A stretch of 23,871 nucleotides of DNA from Candidatus Latescibacterota bacterium. GTDB lineage: Bacteria; Latescibacterota; UBA2968; UBA8231. Below the pieces are notes generated by a model. That model did not search any database. It had not been told where the DNA came from and saw only the letters and a program-made list of their open reading frames with translations. Position numbers and translations under genes: made by a program. Below, piece by piece: positions 14,110 through 23,200 of this stretch (within the stretch, counting starts at the first letter, position 1; the number at the start of each line of letters is the position of its first letter). The DNA lies in contig JAJDUT010000084.1 of NCBI GenBank assembly GCA_022826515.1, positions 1 through 23,871 on the forward strand, given 5' to 3'.

Positions 14110-15129
14110 ATGCCCCGCTCTTTTACATCCTTAGCTCTCCTTTTGGCGGCCTGCTCGTCGTCGCCTAGCGACTCGCCCACGGCCGCTTGCCGTGATGGGC
14201 AGGTGATCCAAGTGGGGTTCTACGCCTTTTTCGCGCCGGTCAGTTACAGCGCCGACCCCGATCCGGGCACGCCCGGGTTTGACGACCATCTTGGATACGA
14301 AGCGGATTTGTTGACCGCCCTAGCTGCCATGGACGGCGCGGGACTGTCCTTTGCACGCCGAGGTATTGCCGCGTGGGACGATATATGGCTGCAAGCGGCC
14401 GGGCCGGACTACGACTTGATCGGCGGCGGCATCACCATCCTCGACTCCCGCACCCGCAATGCGGCCGGCGACCAAGTCGTAACCTTTACCTCCGGGCACA
14501 TCGCCTTCCGCCAATCGCTGCTGGTTAGGGCTGCCGATGCCGAGCGTTTTGCCAGCCACAGCGACCTGACGAGCGAAGATCGGGTGGGCGTCCTAAGCTC
14601 TACCACCGGCGAGTTCCGCCTGCTGGAACTGACCGGCCTCGTCGATGCCAACGGCGCACTCGCTGCCGGTACGCGCATTGAAACGCCCGAAGGCGAGATC
14701 CTCGCCGACGGCACAGCCGCTTACACCATCACCGCAGCCGGTGCATCGGCCAATCTCGCTGGCCGGACGCGACTGGAGCCCCCCACCGCCGGCATGCCGC
14801 AGGTGATTTACCTCAATGGGCAAGAAGGGCAAGCAGCCAGCGAATTAGACCTGTTTAACGCCCTCCGAGCCGGCACCATTGACGCCATCGCTCGCGGCGA
14901 AATCGGCAACCGCGACGCCAGCGTTGCCTCCGATGGCGAGTTTGTCGTCGCGGCCCTCGACGCGGCCATTGAGCTGGGGGGATTCGCGCTCGCCGCAGCA
15001 GACGCCGCCCTAGCGGCCTGCATTGACGACAAGATCAACTATCTGACCGATAGCCAGCGCATTGGCTACGGAGAGTGGCGCGCCGATCCAGCGGTTTTCA
15101 TGGAGCGCGCCCAACAGTGGAACCCCTAA
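14110..15129 (+). CDS. Solute-binding lipoprotein of an amino-acid-type (family 3) ABC transporter
   Basis: The 339-residue protein has a short lipoprotein signal ending in the lipobox LAAC (Cys15), so it is predicted to be tethered to a membrane. GGAG lies seven bases before the ATG. The mature part follows the SBP-3 pattern: VIQVGFYAFFAPVSY, LGYEADLLTALAAM, DYDLIGGGITI, VTFTSGHIAFRQSLLVR, DRVGVLSSTTGE, then a second lobe with a long Ala/Gly-rich stretch (about 180-215), and IDDKINYLTDS near the C-terminus. Such proteins bind small polar solutes. No permease or ATPase gene is adjacent, so the transporter core must be elsewhere, or the protein senses rather than transports. Confidence 0.75.
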   Translation: MPRSFTSLALLLAACSSSPSDSPTAACRDGQVIQVGFYAFFAPVSYSADPDPGTPGFDDHLGYEADLLTALAAMDGAGLSFARRGIAAWDDIWLQAAGPDYDLIGGGITILDSRTRNAAGDQVVTFTSGHIAFRQSLLVRAADAERFASHSDLTSEDRVGVLSSTTGEFRLLELTGLVDANGALAAGTRIETPEGEILADGTAAYTITAAGASANLAGRTRLEPPTAGMPQVIYLNGQEGQAASELDLFNALRAGTIDAIARGEIGNRDASVASDGEFVVAALDAAIELGGFALAAADAALAACIDDKINYLTDSQRIGYGEWRADPAVFMERAQQWNP

Positions 15130-15144
15130 CCAAAGGAGCACGCC

Positions 15145-16131
15145 ATGTATAAAGCTGGAGTCATTGGCTGCCGCGGCATTGGCATCGCCCACGCCACCGG
15201 GATTGTCACCTCAGACCGCGCCCGCCTCGCAGCCGCTTGCGACCTCGACGAAGCAACCCTTCGCGAGTTCGAGCAACGCTGGCCGGACGAAAACCTCACC
15301 CTGTACCGCGATCACCGCGAAATGCTCGCCCGCGAATCGCTGGACATCGTCACCGTCGCCACCTCGGATCACCGCCACGCCGACTTAGTAGTAGATGCAG
15401 CCAACGCCGGGGCCAAGGGCATCTTCTGCGAAAAGCCGCTGGCTACCAGCCTCGCAGACGCCGACCGCATGATCGCCGCTTGCGACGCCAACAATACCAC
15501 TCTGTCGGTCGATCACACCCGGCGCTTCATCCCCCTGTGGCGGCACGCCAAAGAAGAGATCGTCGATCGAGGCGTCATCGGCCCGGTGCAATACGTCATC
15601 GGCACGCTCTCCGGCCCCCGCGCCATGCTCTTCCGCAACGGCACCCACACCCTCGACGCTATCTGCTACTACGCAGGCGAGCAGCCCCAGTGGGTGGTGG
15701 CCGAACTGGAGGAAGGATACGAGGATTACGCCGAATACCGCGGCGACGGCGGCCACGTACCAGCCACCGAGCCGGGAGCCAACGGATACATTCACTTTTC
15801 CGGGGGGGTGCGGGGCTTCTACATCGGCGGCTCCAAGACCACGCCAGCGCCCAAGCAGCAACTCGAAGTGGTCGGCACGACTGGACGCCTAATTATGGTC
15901 AGCGACGGCGGCACCCTGTATCGCGGCGAAGAACCAGAACCTCTCGCGCCGCCGACTTGGCCGGTCGAGGGCATTCCCGCCGGCATCCACGAACTGATCG
16001 CAGCCATGGACCAAGGCGTCGAGTCAGTGTCGCCGGGGCGAGCGGGCCACACGGTAGTAGAGCTGATTATTGGATTTTTAGAATCGCAAAAGCAGGGCAA
16101 TGTGCCGGTGCCCATTCCAGTGCCGAGGTAA
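15145..16131 (+). CDS. Gfo/Idh/MocA-family NAD(P)-dependent oxidoreductase
   Basis: The 328-residue protein has AAAGGAG placed correctly before ATG 15145, 15 nt after the upstream stop, so it is in an operon with the solute-binding lipoprotein. The Rossmann start GVIGCRGIG (5-13) is a variant glycine motif. The family hallmark E96-K97-P98 is present, and NGTHTLDAICYY supplies the usual catalytic His/Asp pair (H168, D171). The C-terminal beta-sheet domain is complete. Members oxidise or reduce sugars, inositols and related alcohols. Neighbouring sulfatase and binding protein suggest degradation of a polyol or sugar derivative, but the substrate cannot be named. Confidence 0.9.
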   Translation: MYKAGVIGCRGIGIAHATGIVTSDRARLAAACDLDEATLREFEQRWPDENLTLYRDHREMLARESLDIVTVATSDHRHADLVVDAANAGAKGIFCEKPLATSLADADRMIAACDANNTTLSVDHTRRFIPLWRHAKEEIVDRGVIGPVQYVIGTLSGPRAMLFRNGTHTLDAICYYAGEQPQWVVAELEEGYEDYAEYRGDGGHVPATEPGANGYIHFSGGVRGFYIGGSKTTPAPKQQLEVVGTTGRLIMVSDGGTLYRGEEPEPLAPPTWPVEGIPAGIHELIAAMDQGVESVSPGRAGHTVVELIIGFLESQKQGNVPVPIPVPR

Positions 16132-16142
16132 TCACCAACGCC

Positions 16143-16166
16143 GTAGGGGCGTCCCTCGTGGACGCC
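16143..16166. repeat. Dispersed hairpin repeat, copy 1 (used as terminator)
   Basis: GTAGGGGCGTCCC-TCGTGGACGCC is identical to 17644-17667 at 23 of 24 positions, the change being in the loop. The two copies flank the Rieske-amidohydrolase gene pair. Confidence 0.75.
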
Positions 16167-16178
16167 CTTTTTATTTTT
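16147..16178 (+). terminator. Rho-independent terminator after the Gfo/Idh gene
   Basis: A perfect 8-bp stem GGGCGTCC-CTCGT-GGACGCCC (16147-16167) is followed by TTTTTATTTTT. It lies 16 bases after the Gfo/Idh stop and ends next to the stop of the convergent Rieske gene. The stem belongs to a dispersed repeat with another copy at 17644-17667. Confidence 0.85.
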
Positions 16179-16544
16179 CTAATCCATCTCCACGAGCACC
16201 CGACTATCCTCCACTAGCACCGGATAAGTCCGCACCCGCACCTTCTCAGGCTCGCAGAGCGAGCGGCCCGTGCGCACGTCGTATTCCCAGCCGTGCCACG
16301 GGCAACTCAGAATCTCGCCGGCACGACCCAAGACGATCTCGTCCCCCGGATGCCGCGCCAACGCCGTGCCCCCAACCCAGCCATCCGACAGCCGCGCCCC
16401 TTGGTGCGGACAAATATCGCGGAGCGCATACCAAGCATCCCCCTGCCGCACAATGGCCAAGCCCCGCCCCTCGACCTCGACCCGGCGGACCTCGCCGTCG
16501 GCAAAGGCAGCGACCGGCCCTACGTCAACGCGCCGCAAAGCCAT
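16179..16544 (-). CDS. Rieske-type [2Fe-2S] ferredoxin
   Basis: The 121-residue protein starts at ATG 16544, chosen because GAGG lies six bases upstream; longer frames add a poorly conserved leader. The cluster ligands are clear: C45-P-H47 in ICPHQGA and C81-P-W-H84 in SCPWHGWEYD, with the expected spacing for a single-domain Rieske ferredoxin of the nitrite reductase small subunit/dioxygenase ferredoxin type. It would carry electrons to an oxygenase. Its start overlaps the end of the amidohydrolase by 20 nt, so the two are co-translated. A partner oxygenase with its own Rieske site is not in the window. Confidence 0.92.
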   Translation of the reverse strand: MALRRVDVGPVAAFADGEVRRVEVEGRGLAIVRQGDAWYALRDICPHQGARLSDGWVGGTALARHPGDEIVLGRAGEILSCPWHGWEYDVRTGRSLCEPEKVRVRTYPVLVEDSRVLVEMD

Positions 16545-17619
16545 AAAATGCCTCGGCATTATCGACCATGATGCTCTGGCGCATTGCGCCGTCAATCGCT
16601 GGCGGCAGGGCGCGAGCCGGCGAGTCAAAGTCCCAATGCGGATAATCCGTGGCGAACATCAAGAAATCCTCGCCGCCGATCATGTCGATGATCTGCAACA
16701 AGTGCTGGGGGTCGTCCGGCTCTTCCATGGGCTGGGTCGTGGCGCGGCAGTGCTCGCGGATGTACTCGCTGGGCCGCTTCTTCAGCCACGGCACCTCGCT
16801 GCGCAAGCCCCGGTAGTTTTTATCCAGCCGCCACATCAGCCCAGGCAACCACGCAAATCCCCCCTCAACCAGCGCGACGCGTAGCTCCGGGAACTCGCAG
16901 AACACCCCCTCGCAAACAAGGCTGATGACCTGCGCCTCAAAGGCTTGCGACATAGCCGTGTGATCTTCGATGTAATAGGAAGGCCAACCGCAGGCCGTGA
17001 TGGGCTGGCCGCTGCCGCCAAAGTGGATTCCCACCGGCAGGCCGACCTCGCAGGCCGCGGCAAAAATCGGCCGGAATTGCCGCTTGCCATACGGCGCACT
17101 CGACCGCACCAAGAGCAGCACCTGCACAAAGCGCGAATCCGCTGCTGCCCGCTTGATCTCCTCAGCGGCCGCCGCCGGGTCGCTGGCATTGACCACAATC
17201 GAGCCGCGCCAGCGCGGATCGTGGTCGAGCCAAGCGTGCGCGGTCCACTCATTGACCGCCCGCATCAGCGCGTTGGCAAAGTCGAGGTTGTGCAGGGCCG
17301 TCATGCCGTAGAGTGGATTAAGCACGGCTATGTCAATGCCCCAAGCGTCGAGCAATTGAGTGCGCGCAAAATCCGGGTCGCCGCCCGGCCTTAAGCCCGA
17401 AGGCGGCCAAGCATCGCGCCGCGCAGCTTGGGCAAACCCCTTGGGATAGGTCGGCCCGGGCGGGCCGCTAAACCCGGATTGCCGCACGTACGCCTGCCAG
17501 CGCGCCGACAAATAGGGCATGAGGTCGTCGATGGAGTTCGGATAGTTGTGGACGTCGCAGTCGATCAGCGAAACGTCAGCCGAGGACGCGACTTGGACGG
17601 CGTATTCGGTTTGGGACAT
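16525..17619 (-). CDS. Amidohydrolase 2 family metal-dependent hydrolase/decarboxylase (ACMSD-like)
   Basis: The 364-residue protein opens with the metal motif D22-V-H24 (LIDCDVHNY). The middle has LPVGIHFGGSG, where the third metal His lies, and the end has ATDYPHWDFDSP (D325, H328), the usual final metal Asp and neighbours. This is the TIM-barrel family of aminocarboxymuconate-semialdehyde decarboxylase and related aromatic-acid decarboxylases or hydrolases. Coupling to a Rieske ferredoxin suggests a step in degradation of an aromatic compound. No strong Shine-Dalgarno precedes ATG 17619. A downstream start is unlikely, since the DxH motif lies at residues 22-24. Confidence 0.88.
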   Translation of the reverse strand: MSQTEYAVQVASSADVSLIDCDVHNYPNSIDDLMPYLSARWQAYVRQSGFSGPPGPTYPKGFAQAARRDAWPPSGLRPGGDPDFARTQLLDAWGIDIAVLNPLYGMTALHNLDFANALMRAVNEWTAHAWLDHDPRWRGSIVVNASDPAAAAEEIKRAAADSRFVQVLLLVRSSAPYGKRQFRPIFAAACEVGLPVGIHFGGSGQPITACGWPSYYIEDHTAMSQAFEAQVISLVCEGVFCEFPELRVALVEGGFAWLPGLMWRLDKNYRGLRSEVPWLKKRPSEYIREHCRATTQPMEEPDDPQHLLQIIDMIGGEDFLMFATDYPHWDFDSPARALPPAIDGAMRQSIMVDNAEAFYGFAAR

Positions 17620-17643
17620 GGTAGTAATTGGTGGTGAAAGGTG

Positions 17644-17667
17644 GTAGGGGCGTCCCTTGTGGACGCC
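17644..17667. repeat. Dispersed hairpin repeat, copy 2
   Basis: This is the same element as 16143-16166, with stem GGCGTCC-CTTGT-GGACGCC. It has no T-run behind it and lies in the divergent gap between the amidohydrolase and the small coiled-coil protein, so it does not act as a standard terminator here. The rest of the gap up to 17790 shows a weak plus-strand promoter candidate (TTGTGG, 17 bases, CATAAT) overlapping this hairpin, and nothing else recognised. Confidence 0.7.
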
Positions 17668-17790
17668 TATACTTTAAGGCATAATTAGAATGAATGCGAA
17701 CATGGAACGGCGCAGCGTTGCAAAACGCCGTAAGCGCGATATTCCACTAAAACCGCCAGCCGGGGCACAACCCTCAAAGGAGAATCGAGC

Positions 17791-18015
17791 ATGAGCGAAC
17801 CTATCACCCAAGCCCAAGATCACGATCGGCGCATTGGCCGCTTAGAAGGGATCGCCGAACAATTGACCGTCCGCTTGGACAGTCTCGAGCGGTCCCAAAC
17901 GGCCGGGTTCGCCGAAATGAACCGCCGACTTGACGCTCAATTTCGCTGGCTAGTCGGCATCCAGATAACAGTATTGCTTGCGTTGGCCGTGCTGGTCTTA
18001 GGCCGCTTGTCCTAA
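17791..18015 (+). CDS. Small coiled-coil protein with C-terminal membrane segment
   Basis: The 74-residue protein starts at ATG 17791 behind AAAGGAG, nine bases upstream. Residues 10-50 form a heptad-like coiled coil (HDRRIGRLEGIAEQLTVRLD, then LERSQTAGFAEMNRRLD). Residues 52-72 are a single hydrophobic helix (LVGIQITVLLALAVLVLG), giving a tail-anchored topology with the coil in the cytoplasm. The architecture is widespread among small hypothetical proteins and no function is known. It precedes the aminotransferase gene by 17 nt and may be co-transcribed. Confidence 0.75.
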   Translation: MSEPITQAQDHDRRIGRLEGIAEQLTVRLDSLERSQTAGFAEMNRRLDAQFRWLVGIQITVLLALAVLVLGRLS

Positions 18016-18032
18016 GAAGCGTTCTTAGACTA

Positions 18033-19358
18033 ATGCGTATGCAGTTCGCCGACCTCGAAGCGCGCTATCGCCGCGCCACTCCGCATTCCCTCGCCCTTTT
18101 TGAACAGGGCCGTTCCTACACGGCCGGTGCGGCCAAAGGCGCGTATTACTACCCGCCCTATCCACTCACCATGGCCCGCGGCCAAGGCTGTTACCTATGG
18201 GATGTCGATGGCCAGCGCTACGTCGATTGCGCCAACCACCACACGGCCCAAGTCCTCGGGCACGGGCACGAGCGCGTGGAAGCGGCCGTGCGCGGGCAGA
18301 TGCAAAAGGGCATTGCCTTGGGCGCGCCCACTGGCATTGAGAGCGAAATCGCCCGCGCAATGTGCGACCGAGTGGATGCGCTGGAGCGGATTCGTTTTGT
18401 CAACTCCGGCACCGAGGCCACACTGCACGCGATTCGCTTGGCGCGCGGCTACACGCAGCGCGGCAAAATCGCCAAGTTCGAAGGCGGCTACCACGGCAGC
18501 CACGACGCCGTGGAAGTCAGCGTAGCTCCGCCCTTAGATCAAGCAGGTCCCCCAGACGCTCCCATCGCCGTGGCAACAGCCGGCGGCATGTCCCCATCAG
18601 CCGCATCCGAAGCCGTCATCCTCCCCTACAGCGACCCAGAGGCCGTCGAGCGGCTCGTCGCTGAGCACGCCAGCGAACTCGCCTGCGTCCTCTTCGACCC
18701 CAAGGCCGGCGTCTTGGACGTACAACCAGAGTTTGCCCGCGCCGTGCGCGACATCACCCGCCGCCACGGAGTCTTGCTCATCTTCGACGAAATCGTTGGG
18801 TTCCGCACGAGCGTCGGCGGACTACAAGAAGTGTACGGCATCGACCCGGACCTAAGCTGCTTTGGCAAGATCGTCGGCGGCGGCTTTCCAGTGGGGGCCT
18901 TTGGCGGTCGGGCCGACCTGATGGACCTGTTCGACAACTCGCAGCAATCCACCGGCTTTTTCCAAAGCGGCACCTTTAGCGCGCATCCCGTGGCCATGGC
19001 CGCTGGCTTGGCGACCCTGAACGAGCTGACGCCGCAAACCATCGACCATTTGAACGCACTTGGAGCGCGCTTAAAAGACCAGCTCAACGCGCTCTTTGCC
19101 GACCGCGCAATCGCCGCCCAAGCGGTCTGCACGGGATCGGTCTTCAGCATCTACTTCGCCCGCGGCCCCATCGCCAACTACCGCGACCTCGCCGCCACCG
19201 ACAAAACCCTCATTCAATCGCTCTTTCTCTCGCTCATCGAAAAGGGGTACTTCCTCGGCCCAGGGCTGGGCATGTGCGCGCTTTCTGCGCCCATGGACAC
19301 CGGGCACATTGACGGCTTAGTCGCCGCGGTGGGGAACGCACTGGCGGAGATAGCCTAA
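18033..19358 (+). CDS. Class III PLP aminotransferase, glutamate-1-semialdehyde aminomutase-like
   Basis: The protein has 441 residues from ATG 18033; ATG 18039 is equally possible and neither has a good ribosome site. Class III fold markers are FVNSGTEATLHAIRLAR (about 122-138), GGYHGSHD (151-158), FDEIVGFR with D252 for the PLP nitrogen, and the Schiff-base Lys279 in CFGKIVGGGFPVGAFGG. Sequence is closest to HemL-type aminomutases, but the conserved EPVAGN-type segment reads FDPKAGVLD here. Together with the catabolic context, this argues for a paralogue acting on another amino/keto substrate rather than haem synthesis. It is followed by the PhyH gene with a 13-nt gap, forming an operon. 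Confidence 0.88.
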   Translation: MRMQFADLEARYRRATPHSLALFEQGRSYTAGAAKGAYYYPPYPLTMARGQGCYLWDVDGQRYVDCANHHTAQVLGHGHERVEAAVRGQMQKGIALGAPTGIESEIARAMCDRVDALERIRFVNSGTEATLHAIRLARGYTQRGKIAKFEGGYHGSHDAVEVSVAPPLDQAGPPDAPIAVATAGGMSPSAASEAVILPYSDPEAVERLVAEHASELACVLFDPKAGVLDVQPEFARAVRDITRRHGVLLIFDEIVGFRTSVGGLQEVYGIDPDLSCFGKIVGGGFPVGAFGGRADLMDLFDNSQQSTGFFQSGTFSAHPVAMAAGLATLNELTPQTIDHLNALGARLKDQLNALFADRAIAAQAVCTGSVFSIYFARGPIANYRDLAATDKTLIQSLFLSLIEKGYFLGPGLGMCALSAPMDTGHIDGLVAAVGNALAEIA

Positions 19359-19371
19359 CAGGGAACAAACC

Positions 19372-20136
19372 ATGTCCGTACTCAGCCCCGAACAAATCGC
19401 CCAGTACCAGCAAGACGGGTACACCATTTTGCGCAACGCCCTCTCCGCAGAAGAGGTGAGCGAACTCCGCACCCACCTTGAGGGGATCGCCTCGGGCGCA
19501 CTGCCCTTCCCGGAGGCGAACATCGAGTTCGATCCCAACGCGCCCCGGCAACGCCACATCGATCACTTGCGCAAGATCAACGGCCCATCCGAATGCGATC
19601 CGTTCTTCCGCGACCACGCAATGCGGGAGTCCCTCCTCACCGCAGCCGCTGACCTGCTTGGCCCAGACGTCAAGCTCTTCGGCGATCAAGTTTTTATCAA
19701 AGGGCCAGGCGGCATAGAAAAGACCTATCACCAAGACTCCGCGTACTTCCACATCGAGCCGATGGCCCTCGCCACCGCTTGGGTCGCCCTAGACGATGTA
19801 ACCCTTGAAAACGGCTGCCTATGGGTCGTGCCGGGCAGCCACCGCGAGGGGCTGGTTGCCCACAGCGAGGTGTGGATGGTCGGCGAGCGGCAAGACAAGA
19901 AAGTCCCCGACGCAGCCATCGACCATCAGCGCGAACAGCCCATCCTGCTGCAAGCGGGCGACTGCTCCTTCCACCACAGCCTGCTCCTGCACCGCTCTGG
20001 CCCCAACCAGACGACGACGCGCCGCCGCGGCATGGCCACCCACTACATGAGCGCCCGCTCGCGCTGGACGGGCCACCCGGAAGAAAAGCCCGAATACCCT
20101 CTGCTGCGAGGGCAGGAACACGCTGGGTGCGTCTGA
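19372..20136 (+). CDS. Phytanoyl-CoA dioxygenase (PhyH) family Fe(II)/2-oxoglutarate oxygenase
   Basis: The 254-residue protein starts at ATG 19372 with AGGGAA before it. The start YQQDGYTILRNALSAEEVSEL is typical of the PhyH family. The iron triad is visible as H120-x-D122 (KTYHQDSAYF) and a distal His in CSFHHSLLLHRSGPN (H207 most likely). WVALDDVTLENGCLWVVPGSH is the conserved core between them. Known members hydroxylate unactivated carbons, and bacterial ones act on diverse small molecules, including quaternary amines and phosphonates. It lies directly behind the aminotransferase, so the two probably modify the same compound. The enzyme is complete. Confidence 0.92.
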   Translation: MSVLSPEQIAQYQQDGYTILRNALSAEEVSELRTHLEGIASGALPFPEANIEFDPNAPRQRHIDHLRKINGPSECDPFFRDHAMRESLLTAAADLLGPDVKLFGDQVFIKGPGGIEKTYHQDSAYFHIEPMALATAWVALDDVTLENGCLWVVPGSHREGLVAHSEVWMVGERQDKKVPDAAIDHQREQPILLQAGDCSFHHSLLLHRSGPNQTTTRRRGMATHYMSARSRWTGHPEEKPEYPLLRGQEHAGCV

Positions 20137-20264
20137 AGCACCTCCTCCAACCGAAGTCCAATACTGGATTGAAGACGGACAAGGAGACGACGCAAAGGGA
20201 ATGTGGCGGGGACGAGTCTTTGTAAGATAGCTTCCAGCAACTTATCCCTCTTCGCCTATTATTT

Positions 20265-23200
20265 ATGTTCAAAAATTACTTCCAAGGCAGTCTATTCGCC
20301 CAAGACCTCCTCGACAGCTCCATTACAGAATTTCCCGAGTGGGAGGCTTATGACGATCCCGACCTCGCTGCATTCGAGAGCGAAGTGCAGTCGCTCTTCG
20401 ACCGCTTCCCCACAGACGGCAACCCCAACGAAACCCAAACTGAGGACGACCTAATCTGGCCGGTTCTGCGCCTGCTCGGCTGGACTGAGAGCTTGCGGCA
20501 GCAAAACTTGAGCGCCAAAGGACGCGAAGATGTGCCGGACGGGCTGCTGTTTGCGGACGCTACGGCCAAGGATCGGGCTAATAGGCTCACCGAGGAATGG
20601 AAGCGGTACGAACACGGCCTCGCCATCGTCGAATCCAAGCGATGGAACTTGCCACTCGACCGCGGCGATGGAAACAAGGCCGCACCTTCTACCCAAATGC
20701 TCCGCTACCTGCGCCGGGCCGACGACTTGGCTAGGGGCAAGCTGCGCTGGGGCATACTCACTAATGGGGCACGTTGGCGTCTCTATTACGCAGGGGCGCG
20801 TTCCGTCGCCGAGCAGTTCTGCGAGCTTGATCTCATGCTAACTCTCGACCTGCCCTCGGACGAGCGCGGCCATTATCTGAAGCTGTTCGCGCTGGTCTTT
20901 GGCCGCGAGGCGTTCCTGCAGGGCGAGGATGGGCGCACCTTGCACCAGCGCATACTCGACGAGGGACGGTTCTACGAAGAGCGCGTAGCCACCAGCCTTT
21001 CTGAGGTCGTCTTCGACCAAGTTTTCCCCCAACTCACTGATGCCATTTTCAAGGCCGCGCCCGCCGCGTCATTGTCCGAAGTGCGCAACGCCGCCCTAAC
21101 TCTGTTCTACCGCCTGTTGTTCATCCTCTACGCCGAAGACCGCGACTTGCTACCCGTGCGGGACGCCGCGTATGACGATTACAGCCTGCGTCGAGTGCGC
21201 GACGACGTGGGCACGCGCAAAGAGCAGGGCGATGTGTTCTCCAATACGGCCGCCCGCTACTGGTCGGCCATCCGCGACCTATGCCGCATTATCGACGAAG
21301 GCGACGCCTCCATTGGCCTGCCGCCTTACAACGGCGGTTTGTTCGACCAAGAGCACACACCGCTTTTGTCCAATATCCGATTAAGTGATCAGGTCATAGC
21401 CGATGTGATTTATGCCCTGTCCTTTGACACCTCTTTGGAGAGTCAACGCTACATCAACTATCGCAACTTGAGCGTGGAGCAACTCGGGTCTATTTACGAG
21501 CGGCTGCTGGAACGCGAGTTGGTGCAGGAGGAGGGCGGCATCGACGTGCGGCTCAACGTCTTTGCACGCAAGGGGTCGGGCAGTTACTACACGCCGGACG
21601 CGCTCGTGAGCCTGATTATCAAGGAGACCATCGGCCCGCTCGTCGAGGGGCGCAGTGCCGAGCAGATATTGGACTTGAAGATATGCGACCCGGCCATGGG
21701 ATCCGGTCACTTTCTAACGAGCCTAGTCGATTACCTGAGCGACCGCGTTATCGAGGCTATGGCCGCAGTCGATTCCTCTCCGCTTGCGGCCCGCATTGAG
21801 GCCATGCGCGAGACCATCATGGCGAATGCCGAAAAAGGCGGCTGGCGCATTGACGCCGAGCGGCTCGACGACCGCCACATTGTGCGGCGCATGGTGCTCA
21901 AGCGATGCGTGTACGGGGTCGATAAAAACCCCATGGCCGTAGAATTGGCCAAGGTGTCGCTGTGGCTACACACCTTTACGGCGGGTGCGCCGCTGAGCTT
22001 TCTCGACCATCACTTGCGCTGCGGCGATAGCTTGTTCGGGGGCTGGGTCAACAAGGCAATGGACGATGAAAACGCGCTCTTCCTCCAAGGCCCGATCAGC
22101 GAGGCGACCCGCATGGCTGAAGCTATGCAGTCGATTGAGGAGTTGACCGACGCCGAGATTGAGGAGACGGACCGATCAGCCGCGCTCTTTGCCGACATGC
22201 AGGCCGGGACGCAGCCGTTGGCGGACTTCCTTTCGTTGGTCCATGCGTTTGCATGGCTGAACGTGCGGGACCAAGAAGACAAAATCGCCTTGCAAAACTT
22301 TTTGTCGAGCCGGTTGGGCGACCCGGTCGCCATTGCGGCTGGCACACTCGCCCCCAAGACGGATGTGCCCGAGCCCGAGCGATTTGCGCGGCTGTTTGCA
22401 CAGGCGCGGGCACTGATGGACGAAGAGCGATTTCTGAATTGGCAGGTTGCCTTTCCGGGTATATGGCAAGATTGGGAGGGGCCTACATTGTGCGGCGGCT
22501 TTGACGCGGTGATTGGCAATCCGCCTTGGGATCGGATTAAGCTGCAACAGGTGGAGTGGTTTGCGGCGCGGCGACCGGAGATTGCCAAGGCGCAACGAGC
22601 CGCCGACCGCAAAAAGATGATCGCTGCTTTGGAGGAAGCCGACGATCCGCTGGCCGAAGAATTCGACCAAGCTAGCGAACGCGCTGCATTTACGGCTCAG
22701 ATGGCGAAAGCGTCCGGCGACTATCCGCTACTATCCAGAGGCGATGTAAATCTCTACTCCCTGTTCGTGGAACGGGCGATGACGTTGGTGAATGCCCAAG
22801 GCATGGTTGGGCTGCTCACGCCGTCGGGCATTGCGTCTGACAAGACGGCGGCGAAGTTTTTCAAGGGGGTGGCGACTGAGGGGCGGCTGCGGGCACTCTA
22901 CGATTTTGAGAACCGACGTACGCGATACAAGGAAAAGCCTTTCTTCCCGGACGTGGACAGCCGGTTCAAGTTCTGCGCTTTTATCGCGAGTTCGACACCA
23001 ACCGAAAACCCGGCTACGTGTGCCTTTTTCCTTCAAGACGTTGCCGAACTCGACGACCCCAAGCGTTGCTTTTCCCTGAAAGCGACAGACTTCGCCCGCG
23101 TCAATCCGAATACTGGAACTGCTCCCATTTTCCGCTCGCGGCGGGATGCGGAATTGACGACGGCGATCTATTCGCGCCTGTCGGTTCTAGTAGACCGCTC

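Noticed and set aside
15237..16217. 326-codon Arg/His-rich open frame overlapping the Gfo/Idh gene
   Set aside because: Low-complexity composition typical of a shifted frame in GC-rich coding DNA; the Gfo/Idh frame carries all conserved motifs.
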